DNA of 64,000 nucleotides, from assembly GCF_001045465.1 (NCBI RefSeq), contig NZ_LFND01000001.1, positions 248,001 through 312,000 on the forward strand, written 5' to 3'. Source of the stretch: Chryseobacterium angstadtii. GTDB taxonomy: Bacteria; Bacteroidota; Bacteroidia; Flavobacteriales; Weeksellaceae. Both the position numbers and the translations under genes were made by a program. Below are positions 23,729-31,719 of the stretch, piece after piece (within the stretch, counting starts at the first letter, position 1; each line of letters starts with the position of its first letter). The notes beneath the pieces are model-generated. The model did no database searches. It was given only the letters and a program-made list of their open reading frames with translations, and was not told where the DNA came from.

Positions 23729-25015
23729 ATGCACAAACAAAATTTTAAAATAATTTTATCATTTCTTCTTATTCTTTCCAGCTCTTTAATTTTCTCGCAA
23801 AAGAAATTTACGATTGTTTTGGATGCCGGACATGGGGGAAGTGATCACGGAGCAAACAGGTCCTATGCAGACATTGGAAGAGTAGCAGAAAAGGACGTTA
23901 CGCTTGCCGTTACACTGAAAGTGGGAGCCATGCTGGAAAAAAACAGAGATTTCAAAGTCATATATACCCGTAAAATTGATGAATACCCTTCTCTTTCGGA
24001 CAGAACCAATCTGGCGAACAGAAGTAAGGCAGATCTTTTCGTATCCATCCACTGTAATTCTTCACAAAGACCTACGGCATACGGAACAGAAACTTATGTA
24101 CAGGGACCGAACCAAAATGATGAAAATTTGGAAGTAGCCAAAAGAGAAAATGATGTGATCTTTCTTGATGAAAAAGATAAGCAGACCTTCGGTTCTTACA
24201 ATCCCAGCTCTCCGGAATCTCTGATTGCACTGAAACTCCAGCAGAACAAATATCTGGAATCCAGCTTATTGCTTGGCGGACTTGTGGAAGGTAACTTTGT
24301 GAATAAGGATAAAAGATTCTCAAGAGGTGTTTTTCAGAAAAACCTTCACGTTCTGCGTATGAATGCCATGCCTTCTGTACTGATAGAAACCGGATTTATC
24401 AATCATCCTGAGGAAAGCCACTATCTGGCGTCTGATAAAGGACAGACTGAAATTGCGGAAAGTATTTACAATGCCATCATTGATTATAAAAAAGCCATCG
24501 ACCGAAAAACAGGAGGATCTGTTTCCGTGAAAAAACCGGAACCGGAGAAACCTGCAGAATCTCCTCTGAAAAACGATTTCAGAATTTTACTGTTAAGCTC
24601 TCCTATCAAATACAACGATGGAGATCCTGCCTTAAAAGGACTGAACTATATTCTTCCTCTTAAAGACAATGGATTGTATAAGTATTATTATGGGGTAACG
24701 AATATGGCTTCCGTAAAAGATATCAATTTAAAGACTGCCAAAGATGCAGGGTTCAGGAACGCTTATGCGGTAGGATTTATGCCTAACCAAAAGCTCCTTA
24801 CCGGCTACTATACTATCGAGGTTTATACCGGTGAAAAGCTGAACGGAAACTCATTTATCTTACAGACACTGAAGGATGTAGAGAGAAATAAAGAGAACGG
24901 TGTTTTCTACTATACGTATGGCAAAGTGTTCACTCTGGAGGATGCTGTGAAGCTCCAAAAAGACCTTGAATCCAAAGGAATCAAGAACACGATAATTCAA
25001 AAAGTTTTTAAATAA
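23729..25015 (+). CDS. N-acetylmuramoyl-L-alanine amidase with C-terminal SPOR-like domain
   Basis: Cleaves the amide between N-acetylmuramate and the stem peptide of peptidoglycan; used in daughter-cell separation. The 428-residue protein has a signal peptide (FLLILSSSLIFSQ), an Amidase_3 domain (~28-250) with zinc and catalytic motifs DAGHGGSDHG, SIHCNSS and VLIETGFINHPEES, a Pro/Lys linker (~260-280), and a C-terminal region (~370-428, YTYGKVFTLEDAVKLQKDLE) resembling a SPOR domain that would target septal, denuded glycan. AmiC-like; no LysM seen. Confidence 0.92.
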   Translation: MHKQNFKIILSFLLILSSSLIFSQKKFTIVLDAGHGGSDHGANRSYADIGRVAEKDVTLAVTLKVGAMLEKNRDFKVIYTRKIDEYPSLSDRTNLANRSKADLFVSIHCNSSQRPTAYGTETYVQGPNQNDENLEVAKRENDVIFLDEKDKQTFGSYNPSSPESLIALKLQQNKYLESSLLLGGLVEGNFVNKDKRFSRGVFQKNLHVLRMNAMPSVLIETGFINHPEESHYLASDKGQTEIAESIYNAIIDYKKAIDRKTGGSVSVKKPEPEKPAESPLKNDFRILLLSSPIKYNDGDPALKGLNYILPLKDNGLYKYYYGVTNMASVKDINLKTAKDAGFRNAYAVGFMPNQKLLTGYYTIEVYTGEKLNGNSFILQTLKDVERNKENGVFYYTYGKVFTLEDAVKLQKDLESKGIKNTIIQKVFK

Positions 25016-25051
25016 TTTTGAAAATAATTTTGAAGTTAAAAAGTTAATCAC

Positions 25052-25059
25052 TACTTTTG
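25052..25059 (+). promoter_or_regulatory. -7 element of tRNA-Glu 1
   Basis: TACTTTTG, an exact TAnnTTTG match ending 14 bases before the tRNA. Confidence 0.65.
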
Positions 25060-25073
25060 CAACCTCAAAATTT

Positions 25074-25148
25074 GGCCTATTCGTCTAGTGGTTAGGACTC
25101 AAGGTTTTCATCCTTGCAACAGGAGTTCGATTCTCCTATAGGCTACCA
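25074..25148 (+). tRNA. tRNA-Glu (anticodon TTC), divergent isodecoder
   Basis: Cloverleaf: acceptor GGCCTAT/ATAGGCT (with a G1-U72 pair), D arm with GTGGTTAGGAC, anticodon stem CAAGG/CCTTG with loop TTTTCAT (anticodon TTC), T arm AGGAG-TTCGATT-CTCCT, discriminator A. The genome encodes CCA at its end here (25146-25148), unlike the two other copies. Its stems differ from those copies at many positions although the anticodon is the same. Confidence 0.93.
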
Positions 25149-25159
25149 AATTTGATATC

Positions 25160-25480
25160 ATGCCGGATTTAAAAATACAAGAAGCTAAACTTCTTTTTAA
25201 GAAAATCCACTCTAACCCAAAAAGTTACGATTTAAAGATCAATGAAGACGGGATTACAGGCAGGGATGATAAAATAAGTTTCAGACTTTACAGGACTGGA
25301 GAAAGGGTCGCCTTTGAAGTAACAATTGATGGACTTACCTTCACCAATACGACTGGAGAATGGAACAATGCGATGATTATGCTAAGCAGCACAATCAAGA
25401 AAATAGAAAGAGAACAAGAGAATTTAAAAATAGAACAAGCAATAGATAAACTGAGAAAATACCTGTCCGAAGAAAATTGA
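25160..25480 (+). CDS. Hypothetical protein, 106 residues
   Basis: Small, charged, cytoplasmic protein without signal peptide or membrane segment; I do not recognise it. The N-terminal part (KLLFKKIHSNPKSYDLKINE) and the middle (ISFRLYRTGERVAFEVTIDG) suggest an alpha/beta fold, and the C-terminal ~40 residues (STIKKIEREQENLKIEQAID) are likely a coiled-coil helix. It starts 11 bases after the tRNA-Glu, without a promoter of its own that I can see, so it may be expressed from the tRNA transcript. Confidence 0.65.
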   Translation: MPDLKIQEAKLLFKKIHSNPKSYDLKINEDGITGRDDKISFRLYRTGERVAFEVTIDGLTFTNTTGEWNNAMIMLSSTIKKIEREQENLKIEQAIDKLRKYLSEEN

Positions 25481-25498
25481 AAATTTTTAAAAATAAAT

Positions 25499-25529
25499 TT
25501 GGCAGATTGAAAAAAAGTTTATAGTTTTG
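25499..25529 (+). promoter_or_regulatory. Promoter of rpsT
   Basis: TTG (25499-25501), a 20-base spacer and TAGTTTTG (25522-25529), both consensus, 18 bases before the rpsT ATG. Confidence 0.75.
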
Positions 25530-25547
25530 CACTCACATTTGAACGAT

Positions 25548-25802
25548 ATGGCAAATCATAAATCAGCACTAAAGAGAATTAGACAAAACGAAGTTAGAAG
25601 AGTTCGTAACAGATACTATCACAAAACTGCTAGAACAGCAATGAAAGTTTTGAGAAATGAGGAAGATAAGGCTGCAGCAACTGAGCAACTTCCAAAAGTT
25701 ATCGCTTTATTGGATAGATTAGCTAAGAAAAATATCATCCACAAGAACAAAGCTGCTAACTTGAAAAGCAAATTAACAAAGCACGTTAATAAATTAGCGT
25801 AA
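25548..25802 (+). CDS. rpsT: 30S ribosomal protein S20
   Basis: Small-subunit protein that binds 16S rRNA helices as a three-helix bundle. The 84-residue product starts [15 protein letters not shown], the hallmark N-terminus, and continues with [14 protein letters not shown] and the Lys-rich [20 protein letters not shown]. An upstream in-frame TTG at 25527 lies in the promoter and is not the start. Directly followed by tRNA-Glu 2. Confidence 0.97.
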   Translation: MANHKSALKRIRQNEVRRVRNRYYHKTARTAMKVLRNEEDKAAATEQLPKVIALLDRLAKKNIIHKNKAANLKSKLTKHVNKLA

Positions 25803-25812
25803 TAGCATAGTT

Positions 25813-25884
25813 GGCCCGTTCGTCTATCGGTTAGGACCTCAGATTTTCATTCTGGTAAGAGGGGTTCGATTCCCCTACGGGCTA
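25813..25884 (+). tRNA. tRNA-Glu (anticodon TTC), copy 2
   Basis: Acceptor GGCCCGT/ACGGGCT, anticodon stem TCAGA/TCTGG with loop TTTTCAT (anticodon TTC), T arm GGGG-TTCGATT-CCCC, discriminator A, no encoded CCA. Lies 10 bases after the rpsT stop. Confidence 0.95.
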
Positions 25885-25983
25885 CAAAACTTAATCATCA
25901 CTAACCGGGTGGTTAAACTAAGAGTTGAAACTTATAAAAACAAAAAACTAACCCTGTAGATATTTATTTACAGTTTGGTAGAT

Positions 25984-26055
25984 GGCCCGTTCGTCTATCG
26001 GTTAGGACCTCAGATTTTCATTCTGGTAAGAGGGGTTCGATTCCCCTACGGGCTA
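25984..26055 (+). tRNA. tRNA-Glu (anticodon TTC), copy 3
   Basis: All 72 bases are identical to copy 2. It follows after a 99-base spacer that has no promoter box I recognise, so copies 2 and 3 may be processed from one transcript with rpsT. Confidence 0.95.
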
Positions 26056-26060
26056 CTTAA

Positions 26061-26092
26061 AAAGAGATTCTAAAATTAGAATCTCTTTTTTT
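26061..26092 (+). terminator. Intrinsic terminator of the rpsT/tRNA-Glu transcript
   Basis: AAAGAGATTCTA / TAGAATCTCTTT perfect 12-bp stem with AAAT loop, followed by a T run; begins 6 bases after tRNA-Glu 3. Confidence 0.92.
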
Positions 26093-26136
26093 ATTGAATT
26101 ATTTTACCAACACCACCAGGAAATCTTTTTTTTAAG

Positions 26137-26158
26137 TATCTTTGTATTCATCAGATGA
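26137..26158 (+). promoter_or_regulatory. Promoter and operator of the GntR-family regulator
   Basis: TATCTTTG (26137-26144) is a consensus -7 box. The palindrome TCATC-A-GATGA (26148-26158) covers the expected transcription start. The same 11-mer occurs at 27100-27110 before the exporter gene. Confidence 0.65.
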
Positions 26159-26162
26159 TAAG

Positions 26163-26825
26163 ATGTATATGCAAATTCAAAGAAAATCATTAGCTCAGGA
26201 GGTCGCAGAAAGATTATTTCAGGGAATTATCCGGGAAGAATACGCAATAGGCGACAAGCTTCCGATAGAACCGGAACTGATGAAGATCTATGGTGTAGGG
26301 CGTTCGAGTATTCGTGAAGCTATAAAGATTTTGTCAATACAAGGTGTTCTGAGTGTTCAGCAGGGCGTTGGAACTTTCGTTATTTCTAAGAACATTCAGG
26401 AGTCTTTGGAAACCCAGATCAATAAAGCTGAAATCGAGGAAGTTTATGAAGTCCGTTCATTACTTGATTCAAAAATTGCGGCGCGGGCAGCCGTTTTCCG
26501 CAGTGAAAAAGAATTAAAGACCATTAAAATGTATCTGGATCTCAGAAACCGGTTTGCAGAAGAAAACCGCGCATTGGAATGCTACCAGGCCGACATCAAT
26601 TTTCATATTTCTATCGCTGAAGCATGTGGCAATAAACTATTAAAAGAAATTTACAAAATAACAAGCACGCATATTCTCAGAACTTTTGAAAGCAGACACA
26701 ACAACAATACGGACTCTTTTAAGATTTCACAAAAAATACATACGGATCTTTACCTGTCTATTGAAAAAAGAGATGCTGAAAATGCGGCCCGAATTGCACA
26801 GCTGATTGTTGAAAAAGTGTATTAA
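26163..26825 (+). CDS. GntR/FadR subfamily transcriptional regulator
   Basis: A 220-residue regulator: N-terminal winged helix-turn-helix (~5-75; GDKLPIEPELMKIYGVGRSS, then IREAIKILSIQGVLSVQQGVG) and a C-terminal all-helical FCD ligand domain (~90-215; EVRSLLDSKIAARAA, DINFHISIAEACGNKLL). The Asp and His residues in the FCD part (D and H of ADINFHISIAEA) fit the metal/ligand site of this subfamily. I chose the ATG at 26163; a TTG at 26142 lies inside the -7 box. The palindrome at its own promoter and before the next gene suggests autoregulation and control of the exporter. Confidence 0.9.
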   Translation: MYMQIQRKSLAQEVAERLFQGIIREEYAIGDKLPIEPELMKIYGVGRSSIREAIKILSIQGVLSVQQGVGTFVISKNIQESLETQINKAEIEEVYEVRSLLDSKIAARAAVFRSEKELKTIKMYLDLRNRFAEENRALECYQADINFHISIAEACGNKLLKEIYKITSTHILRTFESRHNNNTDSFKISQKIHTDLYLSIEKRDAENAARIAQLIVEKVY

Positions 26826-27086
26826 TTTGAATTTGAGACAAAGCTTTAATACTGTTATGCTGTTTGAAGATGGAGGAAGGAAGATGGAGGTTATTGAGAC
26901 TGAAGCGGAATTGCAGGACAGTTTTATTAGTTTTTGTCTGTTTAGGAACTAGCTAGCCTTGTCAAGGTTTTGAACCTTGACAAGGCTCTAAAAATAACAG
27001 AAGTAACTCCCTTCTAGCTTTAGCATATCATAGTAACTTCTTTGCCCGATTGGGTTTTATTAAAATTAAAAGTAATCAGAAAATAT
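26826..27086. other. Intergenic region with a REP-like palindrome
   Basis: Holds a GGAAGATGGAGG-type microrepeat at ~26869-26888 and a perfect 15-bp hairpin at 26955-26987 (listed separately). No gene seen. Confidence 0.55.
26955..26987. repeat. REP-like intergenic palindrome
   Basis: AGCCTTGTCAAGGTT and its reverse complement AACCTTGACAAGGCT flank a TTG loop: 15 bp, perfect. The core AGGTTTTGAACCT resembles the palindrome at 43227. It could also terminate the regulator transcript, but no T run follows on either side. Confidence 0.65.
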
Positions 27087-27120
27087 TTCATCTAAAAATT
27101 CATCAGATGACATGATGAAT
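27087..27120 (+). promoter_or_regulatory. Operator cluster before the fosmidomycin-type exporter gene
   Basis: Contains TTCATC half-sites at 27087 and 27099, the full palindrome TCATCAGATGA (27100-27110) and the inverted half GATGAA (27114-27119), so TTCATCA and TGATGAA also form an arm pair. Very likely bound by the GntR-family protein encoded upstream. No -7 box is evident. Confidence 0.55.
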
Positions 27121-27135
27121 TAAAATAAAAAATTT

Positions 27136-28347
27136 ATGGAAAACATACAGACTCCAACCATTGATACAACAAAAATTGTTTATCCGATCTTATTCATGAT
27201 CAGTTTTTCGCATTTTCTGAATGATCTGATCCAATCTACTATTCCTTCGCTCTATCCTATTCTGAAGGGAGAGTTCAGTCTGTCTTTTTCGCAGATTGGT
27301 ATTATTACACTTGTCTTTCAGCTCACGGCTTCTATTTTACAGCCGTTCGTAGGAATTTATACGGACAAAAAACCAAATCCGAGGTCTTTAGCTATAGGTA
27401 TGGGATTATCTATGGCCGGTTTATTATTGTTGGCAGCCGCTCATCAGTATTATGTGATTCTTATTGCCGTTGCATTGATCGGTATGGGATCTTCTATTTT
27501 TCATCCTGAAGCTTCAAGAGTTGCCCAGCTTGCATCCGGCGGACAGAAAGGGCTCGCGCAGTCTATTTTTCAGGTAGGTGGAAATTCAGGAAGTGCAGTG
27601 GGACCTTTACTGGTTGCTCTTATTATACTTCCGCTAGGTCAGGGATATGTGGGTCTTTTTGCAATTGCTGCTTTTATCGGAATTATTGTACTCTGGAGAA
27701 TCGGGAACTGGTATGCTGAACGATTATCTTACAAAAAAAGGGCTAAGCATTCTGCAGAAACTATTACGATAGAACTGTCCCGGAAAAAAGTAATATTTTC
27801 AATCAGTATTCTATTGGCTCTGGTATTTTCAAAATACATCTACTTAGCTTCTATGACGAATTATTTCACTTTCTTTCTTATTGATAAGTTTCATATTTCC
27901 GTAAAAGATTCCCAGCTTTATTTATTCATGTTTCTTGCAGCGGTAGCCATAGGTACAATTCTGGGCGGAAAACTGGGAGATCAATACGGACGAAAAAAAA
28001 TCATCTGGGTATCTATCCTCGGAGCTGCTCCTTTCACTCTTTGCTTACCCTATCTTCCTTTAGTCTGGACCATTATATTTGCGGTTCTGATAGGATTAAT
28101 CATTGCTTCAGCATTTTCTGCTATCCTTGTGTATGCTACCGATCTTATGCCTAACAAAATCGGATTAATAGCAGGATTGTTCTTTGGGTTTATGTTTGGG
28201 ATGGGAGGAATCGGATCTGCCATATTGGGAGCAATAGCCGATGATACAGGGATTGAATATGTATTTAAAATCTGTGCCTTCTTGCCGCTTATGGGAATTA
28301 TCACAGCTTTTCTACCCAATATTAAAGGGCGTAAAAAAGCAGGTTAA
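27136..28347 (+). CDS. fsr: Fosmidomycin resistance (Fsr)-type MFS exporter
   Basis: A 403-residue major facilitator with 12 predicted helices. It follows the E. coli fosmidomycin exporter closely at ISFSHFLNDLIQSTIPSLYP, FSQIGIITLVFQLTASILQP, GMGSSIFHPEASRVAQLASG and GLAQSIFQVGGNSGSAVGPL. Fsr expels fosmidomycin, an inhibitor of the MEP isoprenoid enzyme DXR; other substrates of the family are little known. Preceded by the putative GntR operator cluster, so expression is probably inducible by the regulator's ligand. Confidence 0.92.
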   Translation: MENIQTPTIDTTKIVYPILFMISFSHFLNDLIQSTIPSLYPILKGEFSLSFSQIGIITLVFQLTASILQPFVGIYTDKKPNPRSLAIGMGLSMAGLLLLAAAHQYYVILIAVALIGMGSSIFHPEASRVAQLASGGQKGLAQSIFQVGGNSGSAVGPLLVALIILPLGQGYVGLFAIAAFIGIIVLWRIGNWYAERLSYKKRAKHSAETITIELSRKKVIFSISILLALVFSKYIYLASMTNYFTFFLIDKFHISVKDSQLYLFMFLAAVAIGTILGGKLGDQYGRKKIIWVSILGAAPFTLCLPYLPLVWTIIFAVLIGLIIASAFSAILVYATDLMPNKIGLIAGLFFGFMFGMGGIGSAILGAIADDTGIEYVFKICAFLPLMGIITAFLPNIKGRKKAG

Positions 28348-28435
28348 GGAAAATCTATTGGTGATTGAAATTTTAACAGTAATCCTATTCAAGATTACGT
28401 AATTGTTACATAATTCACATTTACCAGAGATAATA

Positions 28436-28466
28436 TTGTATACATATACTTTTATGCTTAAATTTG
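28436..28466 (+). promoter_or_regulatory. Promoter of the T9SS protein gene at 28498
   Basis: TTG (28436-28438), 20-base spacer, TAAATTTG (28459-28466); both consensus, giving a ~27-base leader. Confidence 0.7.
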
Positions 28467-28497
28467 ATTGAAACATTAACCAAAAAAAATCTATAGC

Positions 28498-29271
28498 ATG
28501 AAATCTATTCTCTTTTCCAAAAAACGTTTTTTCCAAGCCGCATTATTTCTGACATTTCTATCTCAATCCGGAAACACGCAGGCTCAAAGCAGAATTTATG
28601 CCCATGACCAGCTTTCCAATGTATATGGAGTATGTCTGGGATGCGGTGTACAAAATCCACTGAATGCCGTGGGAGATAACGAAGACAATTATTCCACCAT
28701 GGTGATGGGAACTGTTTTACTGGGAGGTGTTGAACAAACCCTGAGATTCCCTCAGGTGAGAACCAACACTAAACTGGTAATTGGTATCGGAACCAATAAC
28801 ATTCCTCTTACCGTACAGCTTTTAAGCGGTGTATACATTGAAACGATGAGCGGAACAACTCTGAACAACGACAGCCAGATGGTAACCGGCAGCTTACTGA
28901 AACTTGCAGACAATCCTGCCAGAGCCACTATTGAACTTGTTCCTGCCAGCTCCTATGATGCCGTTAAAATAAGGCTGAGCGGAGGCGTATTAAGTCTGGG
29001 TGGCGGTTTCAGAATCTATTATGCTTACCAGGACCCTCTTTCCACTATATTGGCTTACAGCAAAGCAGGACAGATTACTCTTGGCGGTACAGTTCCACTG
29101 GAAGGGTCTGAAGTGACTCTAAGAAATACTTCCGGAAAAGAAGTACACCGTTCTACCCTGAAATCAAACACTTTCAATCTGTCTACTCCACAGCCTGAAG
29201 GAATATATATTCTGACGGTAGAAACAAAAGACAAAAAGACTTATACCCGTAAGATCAGAATTACAAACTAA
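28498..29271 (+). CDS. Secreted protein with T9SS type A sorting signal
   Basis: A 257-residue exported protein: signal peptide through GNTQAQ (~1-30), a ~150-residue beta-rich domain beginning SRIYAHDQLSNVYGVCLGCG (with a CLGC pair), and a C-terminal type A sorting domain (~185-257: GTVPLEGSEVTLRNTSGKEV ... EGIYILTVETKDKKTYTRKI). The central domain is unassigned; similar proteins in this phylum are surface or secreted and of unknown role. Monocistronic, with its own promoter and a strong terminator. Confidence 0.78.
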   Translation: MKSILFSKKRFFQAALFLTFLSQSGNTQAQSRIYAHDQLSNVYGVCLGCGVQNPLNAVGDNEDNYSTMVMGTVLLGGVEQTLRFPQVRTNTKLVIGIGTNNIPLTVQLLSGVYIETMSGTTLNNDSQMVTGSLLKLADNPARATIELVPASSYDAVKIRLSGGVLSLGGGFRIYYAYQDPLSTILAYSKAGQITLGGTVPLEGSEVTLRNTSGKEVHRSTLKSNTFNLSTPQPEGIYILTVETKDKKTYTRKIRITN

Positions 29272-29292
29272 ATAGCGGACATTTTAAATTTT

Positions 29293-29329
29293 AGCTCCGG
29301 CAGGCTTTCAGCCTGCCGGAGCTTTTTTT
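29293..29329 (+). terminator. Intrinsic terminator of the T9SS gene at 28498
   Basis: AGCTCCGGCAGGCT / AGCCTGCCGGAGCT, a perfect 14-bp stem with TTC loop, followed by seven T residues. Confidence 0.95.
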
Positions 29330-29347
29330 ATCAATCTGTATAAAAAA

Positions 29348-29374
29348 AATCGGCGGCCCTGCGGGCCGCCGATT
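29348..29374 (-). terminator. Terminator of the B12 uptake operon
   Basis: AATCGGCGGCCC / GGGCCGCCGATT, a perfect 12-bp stem with GCA loop on the minus strand, followed there by eight T residues; it lies 32 bases after the last gene of the operon. Confidence 0.93.
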
Positions 29375-29406
29375 CATTGAAATAAATAAATAGACTGTGA
29401 AAACTA

Positions 29407-31683
29407 TTATTTCTTAATCAATTTCTGTTGGTAAACTGCCTTGTCAGTTACCGCTTTCAGAATATACACTCCGTTCGGAAGCATACTTACGTTGATTTGT
29501 CCGTTATTAACCTGTGTATTCACCACTTTTCCTGAAGCATCATAAAGAGAAACGTTTAAGATTTTTTCCTGGGTTTTTAGGGTAAGAATATCTGTAACAG
29601 GGTTTGGATAGATACTGAATTCTATTTTCTTCACTTCTGCGGTAGCTAAAGTAGAAGTTGTGCTGTTTACGGTAAGTGTTTTCTCAACCACTTTTCCGTT
29701 TGAATTGAAACTGATTTTAATATCAGCCGTTCCTGAAGACAGTGGAGTCAGAACAAGTTCGTCCTCTCCGTTGATCACAGCAGATACAGCTGTAGGATTG
29801 GAATTCGACTTAATTGATTTTACAATTGCAGAAGCCAAATTATCCTCATCAGAAACGATTGTCTTCAGATCAATAGTAGAGGCGCTGTTTACATTCACCT
29901 GTGAAGGGAAAGTACTGCTTACAGTCGGAACCGTATTATCCGGGAATACAGCCAGAGCCGGGAACCAGTAATAATCATTCAGGGTCTTTGTATTTGTAAG
30001 CGTTCCTGACGTATCGAAAGTATGGATCCAGTTTTTCTGATAATGGGCACCATAGCCACTTTCCGTGGTATTTAAAATTAACTCATCCGTGGTAGGATTC
30101 ACGCGGAGTGCCGCTCCATAAGGAATTTGTTTAAAAGTACCTGTCTGCCCCGGAATGGTAGCAAAAGTTTCGTTGAATGTCTTGGTAGTAACATCAAATT
30201 TTACAATCTGTGTTCCTGAAGCAAAACTGTTCACGGAATTGATCCAATATAAAACATTCTGTTTGCTGCTTGCTGAAAAGCTTCCTGCATTCCATGCTCC
30301 CCATGAACCTAAATATTTCGTAGTCGGAATAGTATATGAAGTCGTAGCAAAAGTTGTAGGGTGGATATTCACCACTTTCTGATCCTGAATAGCCCAGATA
30401 CTTCCGTCTTTTGCCTGTACAATAGAATGATAAGCTCCTGAAATGGTGCTGATCAATGTATCAGTAGCCGGATCAATTACTAAGATTCCTGCGGACTGCT
30501 TCACCGCAAATACATACTTTGAAGAACGGATCATATTTCCGATCTGTCCTGCATATTGGCCGCCGCCGCCTGTTCCGGCTATCAAGCTACCAACCTGTAA
30601 ATTAGCAATATCAAAGATAAAAATACCGTTGGATGCTCCTATATATCCTTTATTTTCATTAACCCCAACGAATGATCTTCCGTCACCGCCGCCAATATTA
30701 TTGAATCCTGCAATTTTCTGCATCGTCTGTGCATTGGCAATAACAAGTCTTCCGCCAGGAGTGTACTGGGTATCTCCCCCATCTGCGGCCTGCTTGGAAA
30801 CAAAGTAGAATTTATCTCCATAAATTGTTCCATACTGCGTAGTAGCCCCAAATGCATGATTATTGTTAGCATTGCTGTAAACTCTGTAATTAATCTGTCC
30901 ATTATTATCTATAAAGTTAACAGAACCATTGGTGTGTCCGAACCATTCTTCATTAACCATATAGTAACCGCTGGTAAAATTGGTAGAAGCGGCAAAAGAA
31001 GATACGGGTGTAAATGTGGAAGCAATAGGGAAAGAATTCATTCCCGGATTAAAATTCCAAACATCAAAAGAACCGTTCTGAAGCACACGCGAAGTGGCTC
31101 CTACCCCGGAATATCCGAAATCTGCATCAGTAGGGTCCTTTACCCAATAAGACCAGTAGCTGTTGTACCAGCCTGATCCCCAATGATCGCCTGCATCAGC
31201 TGCCGTATAATCATCAAAATCATAAGCTGTTGTATTCACAACACCGCTCACCGGATAAAGAGGATAAGTTGTATTGGCATTTTTGTAAAGCGCATTGGTA
31301 TTTTGTCCGTTCAGGTCAAAACCCAATCCTCCTACTGCCGTTCCGAACTGTGTTCCCGGATAAAGAAGGCTGTAGAATCTTTGATCTGCCTGTGCCACTG
31401 CTCTCAGCATATCTTCTCCCGTAGCATTTCCGTTCCATCTGAATCCCCATACCAAGGCATCAGGATTTTTACTGTCGTTCCACTGTACAACAAAAGCCGC
31501 TTCATTGGTTCCGGTTCCTACCCAATACTGAATATCAGAAAAACTGATATTGGTAGTTGTTGTTGTATTCTGTTGATTGCTGCTCCCCTGAATGTCATTC
31601 CGGGGCACACCCTGAACTTTGATCTGCGCATTCGCGAAGAATGCAAACAGAAACAGGGTCATAAATAGGTAAAACTTTTTCAT
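29407..31683 (-). CDS. T9SS-secreted DUF5074-like surface protein of the B12 operon
   Basis: A 758-residue exported protein. Signal peptide MKKFYLFMTLFLFAFFANA; residues ~45-240 contain WNDSKNPDALVWGFRWNG and GEDMLRAVAQADQRFYSLL, a domain found in cobalamin-linked surface proteins; ~245-560 is a YncE-like beta-propeller region (RLVIANAQTMQKIAGF, GILVIDPATDTLISTISG, DGSIWAIQDQKVVNIHP); ~590-675 Ig-like; the last ~75 residues are a type A sorting domain (FSIYPNPVTDILTL ... YQQKLIKK). It probably captures cobalamins at the surface, delivering to BtuG/BtuB; this is inferred from its operon and architecture. Confidence 0.82.
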   Translation of the reverse strand: MKKFYLFMTLFLFAFFANAQIKVQGVPRNDIQGSSNQQNTTTTTNISFSDIQYWVGTGTNEAAFVVQWNDSKNPDALVWGFRWNGNATGEDMLRAVAQADQRFYSLLYPGTQFGTAVGGLGFDLNGQNTNALYKNANTTYPLYPVSGVVNTTAYDFDDYTAADAGDHWGSGWYNSYWSYWVKDPTDADFGYSGVGATSRVLQNGSFDVWNFNPGMNSFPIASTFTPVSSFAASTNFTSGYYMVNEEWFGHTNGSVNFIDNNGQINYRVYSNANNNHAFGATTQYGTIYGDKFYFVSKQAADGGDTQYTPGGRLVIANAQTMQKIAGFNNIGGGDGRSFVGVNENKGYIGASNGIFIFDIANLQVGSLIAGTGGGGQYAGQIGNMIRSSKYVFAVKQSAGILVIDPATDTLISTISGAYHSIVQAKDGSIWAIQDQKVVNIHPTTFATTSYTIPTTKYLGSWGAWNAGSFSASSKQNVLYWINSVNSFASGTQIVKFDVTTKTFNETFATIPGQTGTFKQIPYGAALRVNPTTDELILNTTESGYGAHYQKNWIHTFDTSGTLTNTKTLNDYYWFPALAVFPDNTVPTVSSTFPSQVNVNSASTIDLKTIVSDEDNLASAIVKSIKSNSNPTAVSAVINGEDELVLTPLSSGTADIKISFNSNGKVVEKTLTVNSTTSTLATAEVKKIEFSIYPNPVTDILTLKTQEKILNVSLYDASGKVVNTQVNNGQINVSMLPNGVYILKAVTDKAVYQQKLIKK

Positions 31684-31719
31684 TTTTCGAATTATATTGA
31701 TTAAATTTTGTAATCGTTA

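Noticed and set aside
23786..24323. Minus-strand frames antisense to the amidase gene
   Set aside because: They are shadows of a well-supported plus-strand gene with intact Amidase_3 motifs and have no promoter of their own.
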